Of a DNA stretch of 5,901 bases, positions 1-5,901 are shown in pieces. Source of the DNA: CAYYOS01 sp964473355 (lineage in GTDB: Bacteria > Pseudomonadota > Gammaproteobacteria > Burkholderiales > REEB80); NCBI GenBank assembly GCA_964473355.1, contig CAYYOS010000145.1, positions 1 through 5,901 on the forward strand. Reading direction: 5' to 3'. The notes below the pieces were generated by a model, which did no database searches, had not been told where the DNA came from, and worked only from the letters and a program-made list of their open reading frames with translations. Numbering within the stretch: the stretch's first letter is position 1; the number at the start of each line of letters is the position of its first letter. A program made the position numbers and the translations under genes.

Positions 1-1504
1 CAGCAGACCTAGCATCGGTTGTGTTGATAGTGGTAATTTCATACGTGCCATCGGGTGTTTGGCGCGTTGCAAAGCTAACCATGCCTCCCACTGCTAAGTT
101 TTCCCTTTGGAGTTGCGCCGGAAATTTAAAATTCATGGTCATGGGACCCCAACCCAAAGACGGGATGGGGCCGTGTGACAGGGTGATTTCAGTTGCGCCT
201 AAGCGTTCGATCTTGCCTGTTCCGCGATGAATATCGTGAGCGGGTGGCCGCATATTTTCCCGCGGTAGGGTGCTTTGTGATCCACTTATTCCTTTTAATC
301 TCGCTTCGGAATCAACCAAAAATTGACCGGAAACCACCACCTTTTGCCCGACCTTTAGGCCGCGGCGGATTTCCATTTGACCTTTACTTTCGGTACCGAT
401 TTCAACGTTGACCGGCAAGAATTTGCCCTGCCCCTCTGCAACCATGACGATGGTACGGGTGCCGGTTTGAATTACCGCTTCACTGGGCACCAGTAACACA
501 TCCTTACCCGGATTAGCTGCCAATCGCACCGACACAAACAGTCCGGGCACCAGTGGCGGATGGGGACGATTGAGTTCTACGCGTACCTTTAAGGTTCGGG
601 TTTCGGCATTTAGCTCGGGCAAGAGCGCAATGACCTTACCTGTAAAAACCGTCCCTGGTAAAGACGCCACGCGCGCTTCCACTTGGTGACCGATATTGAC
701 TAACGCCGCTAAATTTTCTGGGATTTCGGCGTTTATCCAAGCGTTCGCAGTGCCGTTAATACGAAATAGTGGCGCGCCCGCCGCGACCGTCATGCCTTCG
801 CGGACGCTAAGCTCAGTCACCACGCCGTTAAGCGGCGCCGTCACCGTCAAATACGGTTGAATTTTGCCGCTGGTTTCCACTAATTTTATTTGCGCGTCGG
901 ACATTCCCGCTAAGCGCATGCGCTGCCGGGCGCTATCCAATAAGCCGCCATCGCGCATACGCATCACGGTGAAATAGTCTTCTTGCGCGGCAATCCACTC
1001 TGGTACGTAAAGACGCAAAAGCGCCTGGCCTTGTTTTACGGAATCGAGGGGAGCCCGCACATAGAGCCGCTCGACGTAAGCGTTGCTGCGCGACTGGACC
1101 ACCGCCACATCGCGCTCGTCATACGCGACGCTGCCTACAGCCTCGACCGTTGTGTTGAATTTACCGAGCATGACTTCCGCCGTACGTATGCCCAAATTCT
1201 GCTGTATCTGCGGGCTGATGGTGACGCCGCCTTGATCATCATCTGCGCCGGCATAAACGGGTACTAACTGCATGTCCATAAATGGCGATTTGCCAGGTTT
1301 ATCAAATTTTTGCCCCGGGACCATGGGGTCATGCCAATACAGGATTTTTTTCTCCGCGCTGCCATTTTGCTGAGCGGTTGGTAATGCGGCGCCCGAGGGC
1401 GCCATATCCTTCCTGCCTTGATGCTTGCCGGCAGCATAAAATCCAAAGGCAGCGACAACCGCAATGCCTAGGCCAAAAATGGTAAGAAATAGCTTACGTT
1501 TCAT
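1..1504 (-). CDS. cusB: CusB-type RND efflux periplasmic adaptor with fused C-terminal CusF-like domain (3' end outside window)
   Basis: Periplasmic membrane-fusion subunit of a heavy-metal RND efflux complex, linking an inner-membrane pump to the outer-membrane channel encoded just upstream. The frame is open from ATG at 1504 to base 1 (501 codons seen, no stop). Residues 5-25 form a hydrophobic signal or anchor segment. Residues 56-84 are the CusB N-terminal metal-binding segment (YWHDPM...GKSPFMDMQLVP); M61, M76 and M78 have the spacing I recall for the three metal-binding Met of E. coli CusB. Residues 105-340 hold the barrel-sandwich, hairpin and beta-barrel parts (for example VTAPLNGVVTEL at 221-232). 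Residues 427-492 form a CusF-like fold with H444, W452, M455 and M457, the CusF Cu(I)/Ag(I) ligand spacing. The start overlaps the channel stop as ATGA, with GAGAGA as a modest ribosome site. Cu/Ag specificity is inferred from the ligands. SilB-type adaptors have a similar fusion. Confidence 0.93.
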   Translation of the reverse strand, partial: MKRKLFLTIFGLGIAVVAAFGFYAAGKHQGRKDMAPSGAALPTAQQNGSAEKKILYWHDPMVPGQKFDKPGKSPFMDMQLVPVYAGADDDQGGVTISPQIQQNLGIRTAEVMLGKFNTTVEAVGSVAYDERDVAVVQSRSNAYVERLYVRAPLDSVKQGQALLRLYVPEWIAAQEDYFTVMRMRDGGLLDSARQRMRLAGMSDAQIKLVETSGKIQPYLTVTAPLNGVVTELSVREGMTVAAGAPLFRINGTANAWINAEIPENLAALVNIGHQVEARVASLPGTVFTGKVIALLPELNAETRTLKVRVELNRPHPPLVPGLFVSVRLAANPGKDVLLVPSEAVIQTGTRTIVMVAEGQGKFLPVNVEIGTESKGQMEIRRGLKVGQKVVVSGQFLVDSEARLKGISGSQSTLPRENMRPPAHDIHRGTGKIERLGATEITLSHGPIPSLGWGPMTMNFKFPAQLQRENLAVGGMVSFATRQTPDGTYEITTINTTDARSA

Positions 1505-2838
1505 GGCGTCTCTCTATTTGAATCATGAATAAAATGAGCCGGTTGATCTTCGGGAAAGAGATAATTCAGTTGCGCCCAAAGCCGCGCCGTGTCGGATTCC
1601 AGCTGCAAAGCCTGGGTGCGCATCTCAATCTCGCTGCGACGTGCGCTAAACACTTGCACAAGCTTAGCTTTGCCACCGCGATAAGCCGCAACCGCGGCGC
1701 TGGTGGCGTCACTGGCCAGCGGGATCAATTCACGTTGGTAGCGAACCAGACGAGCTTGACCGCTTTGCCATTCCGTAACCAGTGCACGCACTTCTGCGAT
1801 GTGGCTACGCAACGCATCTTCCCGCAAGGCTTTTACTTGTTCTAGCGTCGCTAATTTTGATGCCAATTCCCGATCTTGTTTATTTTTTCGGTTCAACTGT
1901 AAGGGAATGGAAACGCCCGCCGAAATCATATTTGAGTAAAGTGGGCCGCGCTGGCTAAACGCGATTTCTCCACTCCAATCTGATTTTCTATTAGCCTCGG
2001 CCAAACGCACATCGGCAGTGGCGATCGCCTCGTCCTGTGCCAGAACTTGTATTTGCGGATGATGGCGCAGTTCGTTGTCCAAAGCACTGATATCTAAGCG
2101 CAGATTTTCGGTATTCGGTTTTGCGCTGAGCGGCCGGGTAGCTGCCTCCCCCACCCAGCGCGCCAGCATAGTGGTGGCGTTGTTAACACGGCGCTGAAGC
2201 TCGCTGGCTTTGTCATCAAACATCAGCAAGGCACTGCGAGCAATAAGCACATCCGCCAATTCGCCGCGACCGCCCCGGTAAGCACCTTCTGCAGCTTGTA
2301 GTTCAAATTTGGCCTGCGTATGTTGTTCGGCAAGTGCCGTCGCCATGGCTTCTGCATAATAGCGCTCCAACCACGCTAGCGCAGTGTCGCGTTGAATAGC
2401 AGCCAAACTCAAACGTTTCTCCGCGGCGAGTTTATCGCCTTCTCGCTCGACGCGTTCTCCGCGAAATTGTCGTTTATCCGCACGCGTAAATTCCTGCATC
2501 ACGCCCACCCGACGCATGGTCATAAAGTCGCGCGTTAGGCTCAAGCGATCTTCACCGTCCACGGGCAAATTCTCAACACCAAATTTGAGTATTGGATCCG
2601 GAAGCTGTTGCGCTGCCACCGCGAGCTCGCGCGCAGCGGCGATCGCCGAGGCTTGCGCGGCGAGTTGCGCGGATCTCAAAATGGCGAGCCTTTGCGCCTC
2701 GGCGAGTGACAGTGGCATTTCGGCGGCACCTACGAGCGCGTGGGGCGCCATGGTTGCCAGACACAGGAACAGGTATCTAGTGATACGATTACGCCATCGC
2801 CAACTTGAGCAACTACATGTAAAAGAATAAAAACCCAT
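1501..2838 (-). CDS. cusC: TolC-family outer-membrane channel of a metal efflux RND system (CusC-like)
   Basis: Outer-membrane efflux protein that should form the trimeric exit duct for the CusB-type adaptor encoded next. The product is 445 aa from ATG at 2838. That start is preferred over in-frame GTG at 2850 because GGAG (2848-2845) lies six bases before the ATG and overlaps the GTG. Residues 20-40 are a hydrophobic signal segment ending VGAAE, which suits signal peptidase I. No clear lipobox is visible, unlike lipoprotein E. coli CusC. Two OEP repeats follow (about 42-231 and 254-428). Both carry the same motif, AYRGG then L..V...AR, at 186-201 and 385-400, showing the internal duplication of the family. 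The segment QQLPDPILKFGVENLPV (77-93) is typical of CusC-like proteins in metal operons. The stop overlaps the adaptor ATG, so the two are translationally coupled. Substrate is inferred from neighbours, not from this protein. Confidence 0.9.
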   Translation of the reverse strand: MGFYSFTCSCSSWRWRNRITRYLFLCLATMAPHALVGAAEMPLSLAEAQRLAILRSAQLAAQASAIAAARELAVAAQQLPDPILKFGVENLPVDGEDRLSLTRDFMTMRRVGVMQEFTRADKRQFRGERVEREGDKLAAEKRLSLAAIQRDTALAWLERYYAEAMATALAEQHTQAKFELQAAEGAYRGGRGELADVLIARSALLMFDDKASELQRRVNNATTMLARWVGEAATRPLSAKPNTENLRLDISALDNELRHHPQIQVLAQDEAIATADVRLAEANRKSDWSGEIAFSQRGPLYSNMISAGVSIPLQLNRKNKQDRELASKLATLEQVKALREDALRSHIAEVRALVTEWQSGQARLVRYQRELIPLASDATSAAVAAYRGGKAKLVQVFSARRSEIEMRTQALQLESDTARLWAQLNYLFPEDQPAHFIHDSNRETP

Positions 2839-2844
2839 AAAAGA

Positions 2845-2848
2845 CTCC
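2845..2848 (-). promoter_or_regulatory. Ribosome binding site that decides the channel gene start
   Basis: GGAG on the minus strand followed by six bases (TCTTTT) and then ATG at 2838. The longer in-frame reading from GTG at 2850 would put the start codon inside this Shine-Dalgarno sequence and has no good site of its own. Confidence 0.75.
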
Positions 2849-2867
2849 ACAGACGAAGTTAAGCCAT

Positions 2868-2889
2868 CGGCTCACTCAAAAGCGAGCCG
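2868..2889. repeat. GC-rich inverted repeat (hairpin) between the small ORF and the channel gene
   Basis: CGGCTC at 2868-2873 and GAGCCG at 2884-2889 are perfect 6-bp arms. Inside them, after one mismatch, CT/AG adds two more pairs around a four-base loop. The hairpin lies in the 71-bp gap, about 30 bases before the channel start. No T-tract follows on the minus strand, so it is not a standard intrinsic terminator. It could be an mRNA-processing or stability element that sets different levels for the two genes. Confidence 0.55.
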
Positions 2890-2909
2890 CTTATATCACG
2901 TCTGGGAGC

Positions 2910-3299
2910 TTAAATGCGGAAACAGCAGTTTTGGATGGTTAAAGGGGGTGCACTTATTCGCGCCAGCAAAAACAGAGGGGGATGCCCGGTAAGCGGAGGG
3001 TTGGTTGCGGTAACGACGTCTATTAAGGTTAATGCCAGAAAAGGTTGCACTTGTGGAAGCTGCGGTTTATCCAGCGAGAAATTTTCGGCTTCGCAATGAG
3101 CGTGACACAGTGCCGGCTGTTGCATATCCATTTTGTTGCATCCCGGCATATTCTGATGTAGGGCCGCGTTACCGTTTGTCAATAGGTCGTTCGCCCCGGT
3201 GGGACACGCATAAGCCGCTACCGCAAGCTGCATAAAAAAGATGCTAAGCAGCGCAGTGAGTGAGGTAAAAAAACTTGTCTTGCGGGAGAGCCTCATCAT
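2910..3299 (-). CDS. Small secreted Cys/His/Met-containing protein, first gene of the metal efflux operon
   Basis: A 129-aa conserved-looking protein of unknown function. Residues 8-30 form a signal peptide core (FFTSLTALLSIFFMQLAVAA) with likely cleavage near AVAAYA, so it should be exported. The mature part has a compact possible metal-binding zone: M51, C54, M57, M59, C65, H66, H68 and C69, with the pattern CNKMD then PALCHAHC. The C-terminus has PPL then CC (125-126) and FRI. I recall similar short exported proteins with a C..MD...LC..HC pattern at the head of Cus/Czc-type operons in proteobacteria, but no experimental function. It lies 71 bp upstream of the channel gene on the same strand, with no terminator between, and begins about 23 bases after the predicted transcription start. 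Two adjacent ATGs (3299 and 3296) are possible starts; the ribosome site (AAAGAAA) is weak. A periplasmic metal-binding or sensing role is inference only. Confidence 0.75.
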   Translation of the reverse strand: MMRLSRKTSFFTSLTALLSIFFMQLAVAAYACPTGANDLLTNGNAALHQNMPGCNKMDMQQPALCHAHCEAENFSLDKPQLPQVQPFLALTLIDVVTATNPPLTGHPPLFLLARISAPPLTIQNCCFRI

Positions 3300-3319
3300 G
3301 CAATTTCTTTTTCGGCTAG

Positions 3320-3335
3320 TTATACTTGACTATAA
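3320..3335. repeat. AT-rich inverted repeat over the -10 elements
   Basis: TTATA (3320-3324) and TATAA (3331-3335) are perfect arms around six bases, CTTGAC. The repeat covers the predicted start and -10 of the metal operon promoter and the -10 facing recJ. It may be an operator, but AT-rich -10 sequences produce such symmetry by chance fairly easily. Confidence 0.35.
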
Positions 3336-3336
3336 T
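3331..3336 (+). promoter_or_regulatory. Possible -10 element of a recJ promoter, overlapping the divergent promoter
   Basis: A perfect TATAAT faces recJ and shares four bases with the -10 of the opposite promoter. The -35 position 17 bp upstream (about 3308-3313) holds only a T-rich stretch, so support is partial. If used, the recJ transcript would have a leader of about 120 bases containing the inverted repeats at 3340-3373. A second candidate -10, TATGCT at 3434-3439, also lacks a good -35. Confidence 0.35.
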
Positions 3337-3339
3337 CAG

Positions 3340-3354
3340 CAACCAAAGGGGTTG
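3340..3354. repeat. Inverted repeat in the spacer of the metal operon promoter
   Basis: CAACC (3340-3344) and GGTTG (3350-3354) are perfect 5-bp arms around AAAGG. The dyad lies between the -35 and -10 of the minus-strand promoter and enters the -35 by two bases, a position used by MerR-family activators. The binding protein is unknown and no regulator gene is in the window. Confidence 0.45.
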
Positions 3355-3373
3355 TCAAGCAGCTACACCCCTT
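3346..3373. repeat. Larger inverted repeat centred on the edge of the -35 of the metal operon promoter
   Basis: AAGGGGT (3346-3352) and ACCCCTT (3367-3373) are perfect 7-bp arms separated by 14 bases. Arm centres are 21 bp apart, about two helical turns, which suits a dimeric regulator. The -35 (3353-3358) sits between the arms. The left arm also belongs to the repeat at 3340-3354, and the right arm begins the short ACCC/GGGT dyad at 3367-3378, so the stems are mutually exclusive as RNA or cruciform structures. Confidence 0.5.
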
Positions 3374-3464
3374 CGGGTCTCGGTTTGTTACCTTGCTCTT
3401 GGGCGCGTTCTCGAAGCTTAAGTTCCAAATTTTTATGCTGCCTTAATCGGAAGCTCGACATTTA

Positions 3465-5180
3465 ATGATGCCAGCACCACGCCTGAAACAACGAGAATAC
3501 TCCGCCGCTGTGGCTAAAAACCTTGAATTGCAAGGGGTGCACCCGGTGTTAGCACGCATTTTTGCTGCGCGCGGTATTCTTAGTTCGGCCCAGTTAAATT
3601 GCAAATTAGATGCTTTGCTTTCCTTTGCGGACTTAAGAAACTGCGCCGAGATGGCCATGATTTTAGCCGACGCCATTGCCGCTAAAAAACATTTATTGAT
3701 TATTGCCGATTACGACGCCGATGGCGCCACTGCGTGCGCCGTGGCAATGCGTGCGTTAAAAAACTTTGGAGCGACGGTCGACTATCTTGTCCCGAATCGC
3801 TTTGAGTACGGCTACGGTTTAAGTCCGGAGATTGTCGCGCTGGCGGCTACGCGGCAGCCGCATTATATTATTACCGTGGACAACGGCATTGCCAGCGTTG
3901 AAGGCGTGGCAGCGGCCGCAGCAAACGGCATCGAGGTGTTGATTACCGATCATCATTTGCCGGGCGATGTTTTACCCCAAGCACGGTGTATCGTAAACCC
4001 GAATCAGCAAGATTGTGCGTTTAGCAGTAAGCATTTAGCCGGAGTAGGCGTCATTTTCTATGTGATGCTGGCTTTGCGGGCGGAGCTGCGCCGACGCGGC
4101 GCTTATGTCAACTTGCCGGAGCCAAATTTAGCTAAGCTGCTGGATATAGTGGCTTTAGGCACCGTCGCCGATGTCGTAAAACTGGATGACAATAATCGTC
4201 TCTTAGTTCATCAGGGGATACGGCGCATTCGCGCCGGGAAGTGCGTGGCAGGTATTAGCGCGCTATTGCATGCCGCTGGGCGCAAAAGATCGGCCGCCAC
4301 CGAATATGACCTGGGGTTTGTTATCGGCCCGCGCTTAAACGCAGCCGGTCGTTTGGATGACATGTCCTTAGGTATAGAATGCCTCATTACCGACGATGAG
4401 CAGCGGGCCAGCGCGCTTGCCCAGCAGTTAGACAGCTTAAATCGGCAGCGCCGCGAGGTCGAGCGTGACATGCAAGACAGGGCTTTTGCCATACTCGACA
4501 ACGTTATTCCCGAGGAAAATTACAGCCTTTGCTTGTATGAACCGAGCTGGCACCAGGGCGTGATTGGCATTCTCGCTTCACGCTTAAAAGACAAATTTAA
4601 CCGCCCCGCTATTGTGTTTGCCCGCAGCCAGGATGGTGAAATTAAAGGGTCTGGTCGTTCGATCCGGGGTTTGCATTTACGCGACGCGCTCGATCTAATC
4701 GCCAAACGCCATGGCGGGCTTATTTTAAAATTCGGCGGCCACGCCATGGCGGCAGGGCTAACCATCGCTGAACATAGCTTAGAAAAATTTAAGCAGGCAT
4801 GGGAAGAAGTTGTCCGTGATTTACTGTCGCCCAGCGATCTGCAATTCTTAGTTGAATTGGACGGTTCCTTAAATGACGAAGACCTAACCCTACAGCTCGC
4901 CGAGAATCTAAGTGCGAATGTTTGGGGTCAAGGTTTTCCATCACCGGTGTTTGTCGATGAGTTTGAGGTAGTCAGTCAACGCGTAGTCGGCGAACAACAT
5001 CTTAAACTACAAGTCAAAAAGTTCGGGCGACTTTATGAAGCCATAGTTTTTTCCAAGCCCGACTTCATGGCAGAGCGCGTCAACTTGATCTACCGGCTGG
5101 GCATCAACGATTATAACGACAATCGGGGCTTGCAATTAACGGTTGAGCACTGGCAGTCTGCTCAAAGCGCCGCGTCCTAA
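3465..5180 (+). CDS. recJ: Single-stranded-DNA-specific 5'-3' exonuclease RecJ
   Basis: Cytoplasmic DHH-family exonuclease that degrades single-stranded DNA 5' to 3' in RecF-pathway recombination, mismatch repair and base excision repair, using Mn2+/Mg2+. The product is 571 aa, close to the 577 aa of E. coli RecJ, so it is full length. Visible motifs in order: DYDADGAT (82-89), VDNGIAS (138-144), the signature TDHH (161-164), LGTVADVV (231-238), IGPRLNAAGRLDDMS (287-301), and in the DHHA1 part GSGRS (395-399) and FGGHAMAAG (423-431). The C-terminal OB-like region has VWGQGFPSPVF (486-496) and ends in LTVEHW, as in betaproteobacterial RecJ. All catalytic Asp/His motifs are intact. There are tandem ATGs at 3465 and 3468; an in-frame TAA at 3444 limits upstream extension. 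GGAAG at 3449-3453 is a slightly distant ribosome site. prfB follows after 44 bases. Confidence 0.97.
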   Translation: MMPAPRLKQREYSAAVAKNLELQGVHPVLARIFAARGILSSAQLNCKLDALLSFADLRNCAEMAMILADAIAAKKHLLIIADYDADGATACAVAMRALKNFGATVDYLVPNRFEYGYGLSPEIVALAATRQPHYIITVDNGIASVEGVAAAAANGIEVLITDHHLPGDVLPQARCIVNPNQQDCAFSSKHLAGVGVIFYVMLALRAELRRRGAYVNLPEPNLAKLLDIVALGTVADVVKLDDNNRLLVHQGIRRIRAGKCVAGISALLHAAGRKRSAATEYDLGFVIGPRLNAAGRLDDMSLGIECLITDDEQRASALAQQLDSLNRQRREVERDMQDRAFAILDNVIPEENYSLCLYEPSWHQGVIGILASRLKDKFNRPAIVFARSQDGEIKGSGRSIRGLHLRDALDLIAKRHGGLILKFGGHAMAAGLTIAEHSLEKFKQAWEEVVRDLLSPSDLQFLVELDGSLNDEDLTLQLAENLSANVWGQGFPSPVFVDEFEVVSQRVVGEQHLKLQVKKFGRLYEAIVFSKPDFMAERVNLIYRLGINDYNDNRGLQLTVEHWQSAQSAAS

Positions 5181-5194
5181 GCAGAAAATTAGGC

Positions 5195-5200
5195 TATAAT
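5195..5200 (+). promoter_or_regulatory. Possible -10 element of a prfB promoter
   Basis: A perfect TATAAT lies in the 44-bp recJ-prfB gap, 25 bases before the prfB ATG. No convincing -35 occurs 16-18 bp upstream (the region reads GCGTCC) and there is no extended -10 TGn. It may give prfB a private promoter in addition to read-through from recJ. Confidence 0.35.
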
Positions 5201-5224
5201 TCAGCGCTTTTAATAAGAACAATT

Positions 5225-5901
5225 ATGGAAGCGGAACGCCTTAATTTACTTGCTCGCAAAATCAGCGATGCTGGGGAGCGTATCGCCGCACTGCGGAGGC
5301 ATCTTTGACTTTGACACAAAGCAAGCGCGTTTAAACGAAATTATCACTCAGCTGGAAGATCCTGCGCTCTGGGCCGATACCAAACGCTCAACCGAGCTGA
5401 GTCGCGAACGAAAAATATTGGAAGACGTGGTGCATACCCTTACCCAAATTTACCAAAGCGTGCATGATATCGGCGAGCTGTTCGCGCTTGCGCGGCAAGA
5501 AGCGGACGAAGCAACACTAGAGGCGCTCGCCTCCGAGACTGAGACAGTGGCGGAGAAATTAGCAGCCATGGAATTCCGCCGCATGTTCTCCAATCCGATG
5601 GACCCTAACAACTGTTTCATCGATATCCAGTCGGGTTCGGGCGGGACCGAGGCGCAGGACTGGGCGGCTATGCTTATGCGTATGTATTTGCGTTATTGCG
5701 AACGCAAAAATTTTTCTGTGGAAATACTCGAGGAATCATCAGGCGAGGTGGCGGGCATAAAAAGCGCTACCTTAAAAATAAGCGGCGACTATGCCTACGG
5801 ACATCTACGAACTGAAACCGGCGTGCACCGTCTAGTACGTAAATCTCCGTTCGATTCGGGTAACCGCCGCCACACTTCCTTTGCCAGCGTCTTCACTTAT
5901 C
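5225..5901 (+). CDS. prfB: Peptide chain release factor 2 (RF2), with programmed +1 frameshift; 3' end outside window
   Basis: Class I release factor that recognises UGA and UAA on the ribosome. It is read as 5225-5305 joined to 5307-5901: 27 codons, an in-frame TGA at 5306-5308, then continuation in the +1 frame as DFDTKQARLNEI. Counting through the shift, 225 residues are visible. They include the long N-terminal helical domain, IDIQSGSGGTEAQDWA (132-147), GEVAGIKSATLKISGDYAYG (173-192) and the stop-codon-reading tripeptide SPF (207-209) inside HRLVRKSPFDSG. The GGQ loop that triggers peptide release lies beyond base 5901. The MEAERLN start and FRRMFSNPMDPNNC (117-130) resemble betaproteobacterial RF2. 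The ribosome site before the ATG is weak (AAGAAC). A gene caller without frameshift handling would call a 27-aa peptide plus a start-less ORF; this is not a pseudogene. Confidence 0.96.
5295..5309 (+). promoter_or_regulatory. Programmed +1 frameshift site of prfB
   Basis: GGAGG (5295-5299) is an internal Shine-Dalgarno-like element, followed by three bases, the slippery CTT (5303-5305), and TGA C (5306-5309). Spacing and shift codon equal those of the E. coli prfB site. When RF2 is scarce, slow termination at this weak UGA-C context lets the peptidyl-tRNA slip from CUU to UUU, producing full-length RF2; abundant RF2 terminates at codon 28. This is the known autoregulatory circuit. Confidence 0.97.

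Larger units (their letters stand above)
3329..3358 (-). promoter_or_regulatory. Predicted sigma70-type promoter of the metal efflux operon
   Basis: On the minus strand, TTGACA (3358-3353) is a perfect -35 and TATAGT (3334-3329) a five-of-six -10, with an 18-bp spacer. Transcription would begin near 3322, leaving a leader of about 23 bases before the small secreted protein. The slightly long spacer and the dyad starting within the -35 are reminiscent of MerR-family (CueR-like) promoters. However, the spacer is 18 rather than 19-20 bp and the dyad centre sits closer to the -35 than in the CueR target, so that assignment is weak. Confidence 0.6.

Noticed and set aside
983..1267. 94-codon plus-strand ORF
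   Set aside because: It is antisense to the adaptor gene, whose continuous frame has clear family motifs here; no independent support.
2516..2830. 104-codon plus-strand ORF
   Set aside because: It is an antisense shadow of the channel gene N-terminal half, with composition expected from the opposite strand.
3329..3358. CueR/MerR-type operator assigned outright
   Set aside because: The spacer is 18 bp, the dyad is short (5-bp arms) and off-centre, and no merR-family gene is present in the window; kept only as a possibility.
3367..3378. ACCC-CTTC-GGGT mini hairpin as an intrinsic terminator
   Set aside because: It has only four base pairs and no T-tract on either strand; better treated as part of the overlapping repeats.
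3241..3465. 74-codon plus-strand ORF across the divergent intergenic region
   Set aside because: It overlaps the small secreted protein start and the promoter elements, has no recognisable family features, and ends just as recJ begins. It looks like a chance reading frame.
4211..4501. 96-codon minus-strand ORF inside recJ
   Set aside because: It is antisense to conserved RecJ motifs (including GPRLNAAGR) and has no family features of its own.
5225..5308. prfB as a pseudogene caused by an early stop
   Set aside because: The stop lies in the exact RF2 recoding context (GGAGG, three bases, CTT TGA C), and the downstream frame continues as intact RF2.

Overview
The window looks like a proteobacterial chromosome, most likely a betaproteobacterium with moderate GC content. 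The recJ-prfB pair is a typical proteobacterial arrangement. The release factor 2 start (MEAERLN) and its stretch FRRMFSNPMDPNNCFIDIQ match betaproteobacterial RF2 better than the enterobacterial form as I remember them. This placement comes from recalled family sequences, not from a search.

The left half (about 1-3299) is a minus-strand heavy-metal efflux operon, read from right to left. It holds a small secreted Cys/His/Met-containing protein (3299-2910), a CusC/TolC-type outer-membrane channel (2838-1501) and a CusB-type periplasmic adaptor (1504 to beyond base 1). The adaptor overlaps the channel gene by 4 bases. It is open to the window edge, carries an N-terminal metal-binding segment and ends in a fused CusF-like metallochaperone domain. 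The inner-membrane RND pump (CusA) would be expected just beyond base 1 but is not visible. The metal ligands point to Cu(I)/Ag(I).

A 165-bp divergent intergenic region (3300-3464) separates the operon from the housekeeping genes. It contains a good sigma70-type promoter for the metal operon, whose -10 overlaps a TATAAT box facing recJ. Three small inverted repeats sit on and around these elements, so this is the best place to look for a metal-responsive operator.

The right half is a plus-strand housekeeping pair: recJ (3465-5180, complete single-strand-specific exonuclease) and prfB (from 5225, cut by the window end). prfB carries the classical autoregulatory +1 programmed frameshift: a Shine-Dalgarno-like GGAGG, three bases, then CTT TGA C at codon 28. 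No IS element, tRNA, rRNA, CRISPR or phage gene was seen. I found no clearly novel system. The least-characterised items are the small secreted protein and the divergent control region.
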